From Bradyrhizobium betae (GTDB lineage: Bacteria; Pseudomonadota; Alphaproteobacteria; Rhizobiales; Xanthobacteraceae): a stretch of 64,000 bases of DNA. This document shows positions 26,175 through 35,684 of the stretch, one piece after another. Each line of letters opens with the position of its first letter. Positions within the stretch are counted from its first letter, which is position 1. The notes under the pieces were generated by a model. The model saw only the letters and a program-made list of their open reading frames with translations, did no database searches and was not told the origin of the DNA. The DNA is taken from positions 186,001 through 250,000 of the forward strand of contig NZ_MZXW01000021.1 in NCBI RefSeq assembly GCF_004123905.1. Direction: 5' to 3'. The position numbers and the translations under genes are program-made.

Positions 26175-27050
26175 ATGACCGATCATCATGGCGAATTTGA
26201 TTCCGTCACCGGCAAGTCCACGACCGGACATGAATGGGACGGGATCAAGGAGCTCAACACCCCGCTGCCGCGCTGGTGGGTGATCTCCTTCTACCTCACC
26301 ATCATCTGGTCGATCGGCTACTGGATCGTCTATCCCGCCTGGCCGCTGATCTCGAGCAATACAACCGGCCTGTTCGGCTATTCGACGCGCGCCAGCCTCG
26401 GTGTGGAGCTCGCCAATCTCGAGTCTGTCCGCGGCGAGAAGATGGTGGCGTTGGCGGCGGCGCCGCTCGCCGACATCGAGAAGGACCCGGCCTTGCTGGC
26501 GCTCGCCCGCGCCAAGGGCAAGACCGTGTTCGGCGACAATTGCGCACCGTGCCACGGCTCCGGCGGCGCCGGTGCCAAGGGGTTTCCGAACCTGAACGAC
26601 GACGACTGGCTGTGGGGCGGCACGCTCGACCAGATCATGCAGACCATCCAGTATGGCGCGCGCTCCGGCCACGCCAAGGCGCATGAGGGCCAGATGCTCG
26701 CCTTCGGCAAGGACGGCGTGCTGAAGGCGGATGAGATCGTCACGGTCGCCAATTATGTCCGCGCATTGTCGGGCCTTCCGACCCGCAAGGGCTATGACGC
26801 CGCCAAGGGCGAGAAGATTTTTGCGGAGAATTGCGTCGCCTGCCATGGCGACGGCGGCAAGGGCAATTCGGAGATGGGCGCACCCAACCTGACCGACAAG
26901 ATCTGGCTCTACGGCTCGGACGAGGCGACGCTGATCGAGACCATCAGCCAGGGCCGCGCCGGTGTGATGCCGGCCTGGGAAGGGCGGCTCGACCCCGCCA
27001 CCATCAAGGCGATGGCGGTCTATGTCCACTCGCTGGGCGGTGGCAAGTAG
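26175..27050 (+). CDS. fixP: cbb3 oxidase subunit III, dihaem cytochrome c
   Basis: A 291-residue CcoP with a cytoplasmic N-terminal segment, a membrane anchor (about 33-58: PRWWVISFYLTIIWSIGYWI) and two periplasmic cytochrome c domains. The haem sites are Cys123-x-x-Cys126-His127 and Cys220-x-x-Cys223-His224. It takes electrons from the bc1 complex or soluble cytochrome c and hands them to FixO/FixN. It is the last gene of the operon, 6 bp after fixQ. Confidence 0.95.
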   Translation: MTDHHGEFDSVTGKSTTGHEWDGIKELNTPLPRWWVISFYLTIIWSIGYWIVYPAWPLISSNTTGLFGYSTRASLGVELANLESVRGEKMVALAAAPLADIEKDPALLALARAKGKTVFGDNCAPCHGSGGAGAKGFPNLNDDDWLWGGTLDQIMQTIQYGARSGHAKAHEGQMLAFGKDGVLKADEIVTVANYVRALSGLPTRKGYDAAKGEKIFAENCVACHGDGGKGNSEMGAPNLTDKIWLYGSDEATLIETISQGRAGVMPAWEGRLDPATIKAMAVYVHSLGGGK

Positions 27051-27091
27051 CGGATATCGGGACGGGCGGGGGCGAACAAAAGTGCCCCCGT

Positions 27092-27105
27092 TTGAGCTGG
27101 ATCAA
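27092..27105. promoter_or_regulatory. FixK2 box of fixGHIS
   Basis: TTGAGCTGGATCAA matches TTGA-N6-TCAA and is centred about 65 bp before the fixG start, the same geometry as at fixN. Confidence 0.88.
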
Positions 27106-27163
27106 CTGACGCGCTCGCGTCGGGTCTAGGTTTAATCGCACCTTTTCGAGAAGTTCTAGAGCG

Positions 27164-28627
27164 ATGAACAAGACCGTGAACCCGAACGAACTCACATCGG
27201 ACGACGACAACGGGCCGCTCTACGTCGCCCAGAAGAAAGTGTATCCGCAGAGCATCTCCGGCACGTTCCGCCGGATCAAATGGGGCCTGATGGTGCTGTG
27301 CCTCGGCGTCTACTACCTGCTGCCCTTCGTTCGCTGGAACCGCGGCCTTGGCGCGCCAAGCCAGGCGGTGCTGATCGACCTGCCCAACAGCCGCTTCTAT
27401 TTCTTCTTCATCGAGCTGTGGCCGCAGGAGGTCTACTACTTCACCGGCCTGTTGATCGTGGCCGCGGTGGCGCTGTTCCTGATGAACTCCGTCGGCGGCC
27501 GCATCTGGTGCGGCTATCTCTGTCCGCAGACGGTATGGACCGATTTGTTCTACGCCGTTGAGCGTTTCGTCGAGGGCGACCGCCGCGAGCGGATGAAGAA
27601 GGACAAATCATCCGGCCTGACGCTGCGGCGCATCAGCGAGCTCGCACTCAAGCATACGATCTGGCTCATGATCGCGTGGTGGACCGGCGGTGCCTGGGTG
27701 CTCTATTTCAACGATGCACCGACGCTGGTGAAGGAGCTCGTCACCTTCCAGGCGCCTGTCATCGCCTATATCTGGATCGGCATCCTGACCGCGACGACCT
27801 ATGTGCTCGCCGGCTACATGCGCGAGCAGGTCTGCACCTATATGTGCCCGTGGCCGCGGATCCAGGCCGCGCTCACCGACGAATGGGCGCTCAATGTCAC
27901 CTATCGCTACGACCGCGGCGAGAAGCGCACCTCCGTCAAGAAGGCGGCCGAGCTGCGCGCGCAGGGCGAGCATGTCGGCGACTGCGTCGACTGCTATCAA
28001 TGCGTCGCGGTGTGCCCGACCGGCATCGACATCCGCAACGGGCCGCAGCTCGAATGCATCCAGTGCGGGCTCTGCATCGACGCCTGCGACAACGTGATGA
28101 CCAAGATCGGCCGGCCGAAGCGGCTGATCGGCTATGACAACGACATCAACATCCGGCGCCGCCGGGCAGGCAAGGCGCCGGTCTATCGCATCGTCCGTGC
28201 CCGCACCGTCGTCTACAGCGCGATCATCGCGGCGGTCGGCGGCATCATGCTCTATACGCTGGCGACCCGCAGCCTGCTCGACATCAACGTGCTGCACGAC
28301 CGCAATCCGGTCGCGGTCAAACTCAGCGACGGCTCGATCCGCAACGCCTATACGGTGCGGTTGCTCAACAAGAGCGGCTACGACCGCGTCATCGCGATCG
28401 ACGCGTACGGTCCGGTCAATTTGACCACGCATGTCGTCGGCGCCGATTCCGTGACGCCTGATCGGCCGATGATCGTGATCCCGCGCGATAGCACCAGCGA
28501 GTTGCGCCTGCTGGTCACCGCGCCGGCCGACGGCAATCCGGAGAAGTCGATTCCTGTGCGCTTCCACGTCACCGATATCGGCCTCGGCGAGGTCGCCACC
28601 TCCACCGACAATTTCGTCGTGCCGTAA
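27164..28627 (+). CDS. fixG: cbb3 assembly protein FixG/CcoG (RdxA-like)
   Basis: A 487-residue integral membrane iron-sulfur protein. It carries CGYLCPQ (116-122) and CTYMCPW (224-230) motifs in the membrane region, then a bacterial two-cluster ferredoxin: Cys274, 277, 280, 284 and Cys298, 301, 304, 308. Several membrane helices and a periplasmic Ig-like C-terminal domain follow. CcoG proteins reduce copper for delivery to the oxidase. First gene of fixGHIS, with a FixK2 box upstream. Confidence 0.95.
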   Translation: MNKTVNPNELTSDDDNGPLYVAQKKVYPQSISGTFRRIKWGLMVLCLGVYYLLPFVRWNRGLGAPSQAVLIDLPNSRFYFFFIELWPQEVYYFTGLLIVAAVALFLMNSVGGRIWCGYLCPQTVWTDLFYAVERFVEGDRRERMKKDKSSGLTLRRISELALKHTIWLMIAWWTGGAWVLYFNDAPTLVKELVTFQAPVIAYIWIGILTATTYVLAGYMREQVCTYMCPWPRIQAALTDEWALNVTYRYDRGEKRTSVKKAAELRAQGEHVGDCVDCYQCVAVCPTGIDIRNGPQLECIQCGLCIDACDNVMTKIGRPKRLIGYDNDINIRRRRAGKAPVYRIVRARTVVYSAIIAAVGGIMLYTLATRSLLDINVLHDRNPVAVKLSDGSIRNAYTVRLLNKSGYDRVIAIDAYGPVNLTTHVVGADSVTPDRPMIVIPRDSTSELRLLVTAPADGNPEKSIPVRFHVTDIGLGEVATSTDNFVVP

Positions 28628-28642
28628 ATTCAGGAGACCACC

Positions 28643-29128
28643 ATGGCCACCAAGCCGCTGACCGGAACAAAAGTGTTCCTGATGCTGGTCGCCTTTTTCG
28701 GAATCGTGATCGGCGTCAACGTGACCATGATGAAGCTCGCGATCGCGACGCTGCCAGGCACCGACGTCGATAGTCCTTATGCTGCTGGCCTCAGCTATGA
28801 CCGCGAGATCTCCGCGGCGCAGGGTCAGGCCGCGCGCAAATGGAAGGTCGGCGCGCATATCGAGCGGCGCGCCGATGGCAATGCCGTGCTTCAGGTCGAG
28901 GCGCGCGACGCGGCGGGCCAGCCCGTGACCGGATTAAAGTTCGGCGGGCGCCTGGAGCGGCCGACCGACAAGCGCGCCGATCTCGCGGTCGAGCTGTCGG
29001 AAGCAGGCGTCGGAATCTATCGCGGCAATGCCGCCGCCGTTGCACCAGGGCAGTGGGATCTGGTGATCGAGGGCGAGGCGCGGGGACAGCGTGTGTTCAT
29101 GTCGCGCAACCGCGTGATCCTGAACTGA
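28643..29128 (+). CDS. fixH: cbb3 assembly protein FixH/CcoH
   Basis: A 161-residue protein with one N-terminal membrane helix (VFLMLVAFFGIVIGVNVTMM) and a periplasmic domain with the FixH signature SPYAAGLSYDREISAAQ. It assists assembly of the cbb3 oxidase. It starts 15 bp after fixG and stops 11 bp before fixI. Confidence 0.93.
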   Translation: MATKPLTGTKVFLMLVAFFGIVIGVNVTMMKLAIATLPGTDVDSPYAAGLSYDREISAAQGQAARKWKVGAHIERRADGNAVLQVEARDAAGQPVTGLKFGGRLERPTDKRADLAVELSEAGVGIYRGNAAAVAPGQWDLVIEGEARGQRVFMSRNRVILN

Positions 29129-29139
29129 GGGACATCGTC

Positions 29140-31332
29140 ATGCAGTTCACGCGGGATTTCTCTCATTACGTCCGCGCCGCGGGCGAGGGCCTCCAGCATA
29201 TCGATCTCGCGGTCGAGGGTGTTCACTGCGCCGGCTGCATGGCCAAGATCGAGCGCGGGCTCTCCGCCATTCCCGACGTCACGCTGGCGCGCGTGAACCT
29301 CACCGACCGGCGCGTTGCGCTGGAGTGGAAAGAAGGCACGCTCGACCCGGCGCGTTTCATCGACCGGCTCGCGGAGCTCGGCTACAAGGCCTATCCCTAT
29401 GAGACCGAAAGCGCAGAGGCGACGGAAGTTGCCGAATCCCGCTTCCTGCTGCGCTGCCTCGGCGTCGCCGCCTTCGCCACCATGAACGTGATGATGCTGT
29501 CGATCCCGGTGTGGTCGGGCAATGTCTCGGACATGCTGCCCGAGCAGCGCGATTTCTTCCACTGGCTGTCGGCGTTGATCGCGTTGCCGGCGGCAGCCTA
29601 TGCCGGACAGCCGTTTTTCCGCTCGGCTTGGCGCGCGCTGTCGAGCAAGACCACCAACATGGACGTGCCGATCTCGATCGGCGTGTGCGTTGCGCTCGGC
29701 ATGTCCGTGGTCGAGACCATTCATCACGCCGAGCACGCTTATTTCGATGCGGCGATCATGCTGCTGACCTTCCTGCTGGTCGGCCGTTTCCTCGACCAGA
29801 ACATGCGGCGGCGGACCCGCGCGGTCGCCGGCAATCTCGCGGCGCTGAAGGCGGAGACCGCGGCCAAGTTCGTCGGGCCCGACGAGATTTCGCAGGTGCC
29901 GGTCGCGGCGATCCATCCCGGCGACATCGTCCTCTTGCGGCCCGGCGAGCGCTGCGCGGTCGACGGCACCGTGATCGAAGGCCGTTCCGAGATCGACCAG
30001 AGCCCGATCACCGGCGAGACACTCTACGTCACGGCCGGGCGGGGCACGCCGGTTTATGCGGGCTCGATGAACATTTCGGGCACGCTGCGGGTGCGGGTCT
30101 CGGCGGCGTCGGAGGCGACGCTGCTCGCCGAGATCACGCGATTGCTCGACAACGCGCTGCAGGCTCGCTCGCGCTACATGCGGCTCGCCGACCGTGCTTC
30201 GCGGCTCTATGCGCCGGTGGTGCATGCAACCGCGCTCATCACCATTTTGAGCTGGGTCATCGCCGGCGCGAGCTGGCACGATGCGATCGTGACCGGTGTT
30301 GCGGTGCTGATCATCACCTGTCCCTGCGCGCTGGGCCTTGCCATTCCGACCGTGCAGACGGTCGCGTCGGGCGCAATGTTCAAGGCGGGCGTGCTGCTCA
30401 ATTCGGGCGACGCCATCGAGCGCCTCGCCGAAGCCGACCATATCATTTTCGACAAAACCGGCACGCTGACGCTGCCCGATCTCGATGTGATCAACGCGGC
30501 CGACATTCCCGCCGACATTTTTGAGCTTGCTGGCCGCCTCGCGCTGTCGAGTCATCATCCGGTCGCCGCCGCAGTCACGCAGGCTGCCGGCGCGCGATCG
30601 CCTGTCGTCGGCGCGGTCGAAGAGGCCGGGCAGGGCGTCCGTGCAACGGTCGACGGCATCGAGATTCGCTTGGGACGTCCTTCCTTCTGTGGCGCCGAGG
30701 GCCTCGTCGGGTTGACCGACGATCTCGACCCCGAGGCCTCCATCGTGGCGTTCAGCAAGGGCAGCGCAAAATTCATCCTCTCGGTGCGTCAGGGCCTGCG
30801 TCCGGATGCGCAAGCCGTGATCGCGGCGCTGAAGGCGCGCAACGTCGGCATCGAGATCCTCTCCGGCGACCACGAGGCGGCGGTGAGGGCGGCCGCGCAC
30901 GCGCTCGGCATTCCCGAATGGCGCGCCGGCGTCACACCGGCCGACAAGATCGCGCGGATCGAGGAATTGGAAAAGCGCGGCGCCAAGGTGCTGATGGTCG
31001 GCGACGGCATGAACGATGCGCCCTCGCTGGCGGCCGCCCACGTCTCGATGTCGCCGATCTCGGCCGCGCATCTGAGCCAGGCCACCGCCGATCACGTCTT
31101 CCTCGGCCGGCCGCTGGCCCCCGTCGTTGCCGCCATCGATTCCGCGCGCAAGGCGCTGCATCTGATGCGGCAAAATCTCTGGCTTGCGATCCTCTACAAT
31201 GTCCTCGCCGTGCCGGTCGCGATCAGCGGCGTCGTGACGCCGTTGATCGCGGCGGCGGCCATGAGCGGATCGTCGATCCTGGTGATGGTGAACTCGTTGC
31301 GTGCGCGCGGCAACTCGCGGGAGAGCCTGTGA
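29140..31332 (+). CDS. fixI: Copper P1B-type ATPase FixI/CcoI
   Basis: A 730-residue heavy-metal P-type ATPase, started at the ATG at 29140. The N-terminal metal-binding domain has GVHCAGC (Cys30, Cys33). The membrane CPC motif lies at about residue 391 (ITCPCALGL), the phosphorylated Asp is near 438 (DKTGTLT), and GDGMNDAPSL is near the C-terminus. It exports copper used for CuB of the cbb3 oxidase. The stop codon overlaps the fixS start (TGATG). Confidence 0.95.
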   Translation: MQFTRDFSHYVRAAGEGLQHIDLAVEGVHCAGCMAKIERGLSAIPDVTLARVNLTDRRVALEWKEGTLDPARFIDRLAELGYKAYPYETESAEATEVAESRFLLRCLGVAAFATMNVMMLSIPVWSGNVSDMLPEQRDFFHWLSALIALPAAAYAGQPFFRSAWRALSSKTTNMDVPISIGVCVALGMSVVETIHHAEHAYFDAAIMLLTFLLVGRFLDQNMRRRTRAVAGNLAALKAETAAKFVGPDEISQVPVAAIHPGDIVLLRPGERCAVDGTVIEGRSEIDQSPITGETLYVTAGRGTPVYAGSMNISGTLRVRVSAASEATLLAEITRLLDNALQARSRYMRLADRASRLYAPVVHATALITILSWVIAGASWHDAIVTGVAVLIITCPCALGLAIPTVQTVASGAMFKAGVLLNSGDAIERLAEADHIIFDKTGTLTLPDLDVINAADIPADIFELAGRLALSSHHPVAAAVTQAAGARSPVVGAVEEAGQGVRATVDGIEIRLGRPSFCGAEGLVGLTDDLDPEASIVAFSKGSAKFILSVRQGLRPDAQAVIAALKARNVGIEILSGDHEAAVRAAAHALGIPEWRAGVTPADKIARIEELEKRGAKVLMVGDGMNDAPSLAAAHVSMSPISAAHLSQATADHVFLGRPLAPVVAAIDSARKALHLMRQNLWLAILYNVLAVPVAISGVVTPLIAAAAMSGSSILVMVNSLRARGNSRESL

Positions 31333-31499
31333 TGGAAATTTTGGTCATCCTGGTACCGCTGGCGCTGATGCTCGGTCTCGCCGGTCTCGCCGGCTTTCTG
31401 TGGTCGCTCCGGAGCGGCCAGTACGACGATCTCGACGGCGCAGCCTGGCGCGCGATTGCGGACGACGAGCCGCCGCAGGAGGCGCCGGCAAAGCGTTAA
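31332..31499 (+). CDS. fixS: cbb3 assembly protein FixS/CcoS
   Basis: A 55-residue membrane protein with one helix (ILVILVPLALMLGLAGLAGF) followed by WSLRSGQYDDLDG, the FixS signature. Its ATG overlaps the fixI stop by one base, so translation is coupled. It is required for cofactor insertion into the oxidase. Small enough to be missed by length cut-offs. Confidence 0.94.
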   Translation: MEILVILVPLALMLGLAGLAGFLWSLRSGQYDDLDGAAWRAIADDEPPQEAPAKR

Positions 31500-31627
31500 C
31501 GCTCCGCCGGTTCCGTAGCTTTCCGCCCCCCTTCCCAGACGTTGATTGCTGGACGGCCGATGGTCGTCGGGCGTAACAATGCCGCAGGATTTTGCGTAAG
31601 GCTCTCTGGAGCAGGAGCGTGACGAGC

Positions 31628-32770
31628 ATGCAGGGGAGTGCCGAGGTGTGCAGGCATAACGACCTGCCGGGACAGATCGTGCTGGTGCTGCAGGGCGGCG
31701 GCGCACTCGGCGCCTATCAGGCGGGCGTCTACCAGGCCCTGCACGAGGCCGGTATCGAGCCGGACTGGGTCATCGGCACCTCGATCGGCGCCATCAATGC
31801 GAGCCTGATCGCCGGCAATGCGCCGGAGAACCGGCTCGCGCGTCTGAAGGAATTCTGGAAGCGGATGGAGCAGAATCCGGCCTGGCCTCTACCAATCGGC
31901 ATTCCCGGCTTTGACGACAAGCTTGCTTATTGGTCGACCGTCACCCACGGCATTGCCGGCTTCTTCCAGCCCAATCCGCTGGCGCATGCCGGCGAGACCT
32001 ATCCGCTCGGCGCCGATCGCGCCGGTTACTATTCGACAGCGCCGCTGGAGAGCACGCTGCGCGATCTCGTCGATTTCGGCCTCGCCAGTCGCGGCGCGCC
32101 GCGACTCACGGTTGGTGCAGCTCATGTCGGCACCAGCCAGATGCGCTATTTCGACAGCCGCGACGGCGAGCTGACGGTGAAGCATGTGATGGCTTCCGGC
32201 GCGCTGCCGCCTGCGTTCCCGGCGGTACGCATCGACGGCGAGCTCTATTGGGACGGCGGCATTTTGTCGAACACGCCGACGGAAGCCGTGTTCGACGACA
32301 ATCCACGCAGGGATTCGCTGATTTTCTCGGTGCATCTCTGGAATCCGGTCGGTGCCGAACCGACGACGATGGGCGAGGTGCTGAGCCGGCACAAGGACGT
32401 GCAATATTCCAGCCGGATCGCGAGCCAGATCGAGCGTCAGCAGCAGGCCCATCGCCTGCGCCACGTCATCAATCAACTCGCGGCGCGACTGCCCGAGAGC
32501 GAGCGCAGCGATCCCGCGGTGATGGAGTTGATGAGCTACGGCTGTCCGACCCGCATGCATGTGGTGCGGCTGCTGGCCCCGCAGCTCGACCGCGAGACCC
32601 ATACCAAGGATATCGACTTCAGCCCGTCAGGAATTACGCGGCGCTGGCACGCCGGCTACGCTCACACGAAGTCGGTGCTCGCGCGCAAGCCGTGGATCGG
32701 CGAATTCGACCCGCTCGCCGGCGTGGTGCTGCACGAGCATTTGGATGAGATGCCGATGGCCGCGGAGTAG
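31628..32770 (+). CDS. Patatin-like phospholipase with DUF3734
   Basis: A 380-residue patatin-fold lipid acyl hydrolase, started at the ATG at 31628 (AGGAGCG upstream) instead of an in-frame start 36 bp earlier. The oxyanion loop is LQGGGALGAYQAGV, the nucleophile is Ser52 in GTSIG, and the dyad Asp is in WDGGILSNTP. The C-terminal DUF3734 segment (from about residue 250, with HKDVQYSSRIASQIERQ) is typical of the cytoplasmic bacterial group linked to phospholipid or polyhydroxybutyrate metabolism. It has no signal peptide. It follows fixS but has no FixK box. Confidence 0.88.
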   Translation: MQGSAEVCRHNDLPGQIVLVLQGGGALGAYQAGVYQALHEAGIEPDWVIGTSIGAINASLIAGNAPENRLARLKEFWKRMEQNPAWPLPIGIPGFDDKLAYWSTVTHGIAGFFQPNPLAHAGETYPLGADRAGYYSTAPLESTLRDLVDFGLASRGAPRLTVGAAHVGTSQMRYFDSRDGELTVKHVMASGALPPAFPAVRIDGELYWDGGILSNTPTEAVFDDNPRRDSLIFSVHLWNPVGAEPTTMGEVLSRHKDVQYSSRIASQIERQQQAHRLRHVINQLAARLPESERSDPAVMELMSYGCPTRMHVVRLLAPQLDRETHTKDIDFSPSGITRRWHAGYAHTKSVLARKPWIGEFDPLAGVVLHEHLDEMPMAAE

Positions 32771-32842
32771 GGCTGCATCAGCCGTTCATCGAATTGCCAC
32801 AGGCATTGCGGATCGTCCGTCGTTGTCCGCCTTTGAAAGGCC

Positions 32843-33799
32843 GTGCAAGTGGTGTCCGGAAACGATCTGGAACTGGCGCTCGACAAGGTCCGCGCTGACG
32901 CGGCGGGACCGGTCCCCGGCGTGTTCGGTCCCTCCTCGGTCACCTGGCGGATCGACCGGGAGGCCGTCATCTTCCTCGGTGCCGGCCGCGCGCTGCTACT
33001 GCAACTGGCCCATCCCTGGGTCGCGGCTGCCATCGCCGAGCATTCAAAGACCTTTGCCGATCCGATCGGGCGCTTCCATCGTACCTTCGACATCGTCTTT
33101 GCCATGGTGTTCGGCTCGCTCGACCGGGCCTTGCTGTCGTCGCGACAATTGCACCGGCGCCATTCGATGATCGTCGGCGAGATGTCGGAGACGGTCGGCC
33201 CGTTCGCGGCGGGCTCACTCTATTGCGCCAACGACATCCCCTCGTTGCGCTGGGTTCACGCCACGCTGGTCGAGACCGCACTGATGGCGCACGATCTGGT
33301 CCTGCCGCCGCTCTCCGCCGAGGAGCGCGAGCGCTACTGGACGGAGAGCCGGACGTTTGGCGCGCTGTTCGGACTGACGGGCGATGATTTGCCGGCGGAC
33401 TGGGCCGGCTTTGCTGCCTACACCTATGCGACGGCGCAGTCGGACACGCTGACCGTCAGCCCGCCGGCGCGCGAGATCGCGGCGCAGATTTTTGGCGGCG
33501 CGCGTCCATGGCTGCGGCCGCCGCGATGGTATCGTGCGATCACGGCGAGCCTGCTGCCGGGGCCGTTGCGCGCCGGATTTGGGTTTGAGCTGGATGAGCG
33601 GGACAAGAGGTCTGCCGACAACGCGCTGAAATGGATCAGGCGGGTCTATCCGAAATTGCCGGACCGGCTGCGCTATGTCGGTCCCTACCAGGAAGCGCAG
33701 GCGCGATTGCGCGGCGAGCTGCAGCCTGACTGGATGACGCGCTGCCTCAACCGCGCCTGGATCGGCCGGCCGCAGATGGATGTGCGCGGGAAGGGGTGA
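32843..33799 (+). CDS. Oxygenase MpaB family protein (DUF2236)
   Basis: A 318-residue protein of the DUF2236/MpaB family, named after the fungal mycophenolate oxygenase and the latex-clearing rubber oxygenase domain. The N-terminal REAVIFLGAGRALLLQLAHPWVA and the following FHRTFDIVFAMVFG are family-typical, as is LRWVHATLVETALMAHD. Related proteins bind haem b and oxidatively cleave isoprenoid chains; whether this one does is unknown. The start is a GTG at 32843 behind GAAAGG. It converges with glgA across a repeat-rich gap. Confidence 0.82.
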   Translation: MQVVSGNDLELALDKVRADAAGPVPGVFGPSSVTWRIDREAVIFLGAGRALLLQLAHPWVAAAIAEHSKTFADPIGRFHRTFDIVFAMVFGSLDRALLSSRQLHRRHSMIVGEMSETVGPFAAGSLYCANDIPSLRWVHATLVETALMAHDLVLPPLSAEERERYWTESRTFGALFGLTGDDLPADWAGFAAYTYATAQSDTLTVSPPAREIAAQIFGGARPWLRPPRWYRAITASLLPGPLRAGFGFELDERDKRSADNALKWIRRVYPKLPDRLRYVGPYQEAQARLRGELQPDWMTRCLNRAWIGRPQMDVRGKG

Positions 33800-33806
33800 G
33801 AGCCAC

Positions 33807-33868
33807 GCTCGTGTCCCGGACAAACCGGAACGCGTAAGCGTTGCGGCGCAGAGCCGGGACCCAGAGGC
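33807..33868. repeat. Intergenic repeat, 'gtgtcccggac ... gccgggaccc' family, copy 2
   Basis: Same ends as the element at 1911-1969, with a different middle. It lies directly after the MpaB-like gene; related words (ggcacgagag) continue to about 33945. Confidence 0.7.
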
Positions 33869-33975
33869 CACGAACTCCGTCGAGATATGGGCCCCGGCTC
33901 AGCAGTGCACCGTCAAGAGACGCTGCGCTGCGTCCGCGGCACGAGAGTGGGGGTGAGGCGCACGCTCTCCCCATC

Positions 33976-34060
33976 GTCATTGCGAGGAGCTCTCGCGACG
34001 AAGCAATCCGGGCTGTCTCCGCGGAGGGATTCTGGATTGCTTCGCTTCGCTCGCAATGAC
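33976..34060. repeat. 'gtcattgcgag ... ctcgcaatgac' palindromic repeat, copy 2
   Basis: Same outer and inner arms as the copies at 10737-10819 and 38116-38201. It ends 25 bp before the glgA stop, so it may act as terminator between convergent genes. Confidence 0.85.
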
Positions 34061-34084
34061 GGAGTGTGGCGAAGCGCCGTGGGC

Positions 34085-35500
34085 TCACACCGCCGCCAGC
34101 TTCCGGTACAGCGCGCTGTAGCTGCCGGCCGAGATGCTCCAGGAGAACGACCGGCCCATCGCGCTGCGGCGCATGGTGTCGAGCTGGTCCTGGGCCATGA
34201 AGGCCTCGAAGGCGCGGCGGACGCCGCCGAGGAAGGATTCGTGCGAGGGTTTTGAGAACAGGAAGCCGGTCTCGCCGTCGGTGATGGTCTCGGCGAGGCC
34301 GCCGGTCTGGTGGCCGATCGGAAGCGAGCCGAAGCGCTGGGCATACATCTGGCTGAGACCGCACGGCTCGAAGCGTGACGGCATCAGGGTAAAATCGCTG
34401 CCGGCGAAGATGCGCCGCGCCTGGGCGTCGTTGAAGCCGATCGTGACGCCGATGGCGTCCGGGCGGCGGCGATGGGCGTCGACCAAGGCCTGTTCGAGGG
34501 CGGGCTCGCCGGAGCCGGTGACCACGATCTGGCCGCCGGCGTCGATGATCTCGTCGGCGGCTGCCAGCACGAGGTCGATGCCCTTCTGGTGCACGAGCCG
34601 CGCGACGATGCCGAACATCGGCCCGCGCGACACCGCAAGCCCGAACTGCTTGCGCACGTAATCCGCATTGGCCTTCTTGCCGATCCAGTCGCCGGCGCCG
34701 AATTGCTGGGCGAGCTGCGCGCAGGAGCGCGGGTCCCAGCTCTCGTCGATGCCGTTGAGGATGCCCGTCAGCTCGGAGGCGTCGGAGCGGACGCGGAGCA
34801 GACCTTCGAGGCCGCAGCCGAATTCATCCGTGGTGATTTCCCGCGCGTAGGTCCCGCTGACGGTGGTGAGGTGCGAGGCGTAGACGAGGCCGGCCTTGAG
34901 GAACGAGAGCTGATCGTAGAACTCGACGCCGTCGATGTGGAAGGAGCTCTCGGGGACGCCGATCCGCCGCAGTGAGTCCTTCGGGAAGAGGCCCTGATAA
35001 GCGAGGTTGTGGATCGTCAGGATCGACGGCAGCTTGCTGCCGCGCCAGGCGAGATAGGCCGGCACGAGCGAGGCCTGCCAGTCATTGGCATGGATCAGGT
35101 CTGCTGCCCAATTCTTGTCCAGCTTGCCCATGGCAAGCTCAGCGGCTGCCGAGGCGAAGCGCGCGAAGCGGATGTCGTTGTCGGGCCAGTCGCGCCCGGA
35201 CTCGTCGCCATAGGGATTGCCGGGCCGGTCGTAGAGTTGCGAGCACAACAGCACATAGACCGGCAGGCCGTCCTTGGTCGCGGCCCGGCCGAGCGAGCAG
35301 GCCGGCATCTCCGCGAACGCCGGACAGCGGCCAACGATCTGTATATGGGTGAGTTGCTCGATGATGTCGCGATAGCCGGGCAGCATCACCCGGATATCGG
35401 CGAAAGGGCGAAGGGCTCTCGGAAGCGCGGCGGAAACGGCTCCGAGTCCGCCGACGCGGACGAAGTCGTCCATCTCTGTCGTAACGAACAAGACCCTCAA
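34085..35500 (-). CDS. glgA: Glycogen synthase (GT5)
   Basis: A 471-residue starch/glycogen synthase that adds glucose from ADP-glucose to the non-reducing end of glycogen. It begins MRVLFVTTEMDDF, followed by the donor loop normally written KxGGL. The C-terminal half has GIVARLVHQKGIDLV and the catalytic-Glu motif SRFEPCGLSQMYA. At position 15, where E. coli has the ADP-glucose-binding Lys, this protein has Arg (RVGGLG). Length is normal and the gene stands alone, without glgB or glgC nearby. Confidence 0.9.
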   Translation of the reverse strand: MRVLFVTTEMDDFVRVGGLGAVSAALPRALRPFADIRVMLPGYRDIIEQLTHIQIVGRCPAFAEMPACSLGRAATKDGLPVYVLLCSQLYDRPGNPYGDESGRDWPDNDIRFARFASAAAELAMGKLDKNWAADLIHANDWQASLVPAYLAWRGSKLPSILTIHNLAYQGLFPKDSLRRIGVPESSFHIDGVEFYDQLSFLKAGLVYASHLTTVSGTYAREITTDEFGCGLEGLLRVRSDASELTGILNGIDESWDPRSCAQLAQQFGAGDWIGKKANADYVRKQFGLAVSRGPMFGIVARLVHQKGIDLVLAAADEIIDAGGQIVVTGSGEPALEQALVDAHRRRPDAIGVTIGFNDAQARRIFAGSDFTLMPSRFEPCGLSQMYAQRFGSLPIGHQTGGLAETITDGETGFLFSKPSHESFLGGVRRAFEAFMAQDQLDTMRRSAMGRSFSWSISAGSYSALYRKLAAV

Positions 35501-35684
35501 GAACTGCTGCCCTCATCCGATCCCGTTTGCTGCTATGCAAGAACGGGTCCAGTTGCCCTGGAAATTCTCAGCCTGCCCACCAGACGCGTCCGTTCGGTAA
35601 AGACTTTCCTACTCAGCCGCCGCCCTCTAGGGTCGGCGCATCAACAAGAGGGAACATTGATTGTTCCTAAGGGACGGGCCGGGG

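Noticed and set aside
33976..34060. CRISPR-like or tRNA-like structure in the repeat-rich gap before glgA
   Set aside because: The elements are single palindromes without regular spacers, and no cloverleaf with anticodon arm fits.
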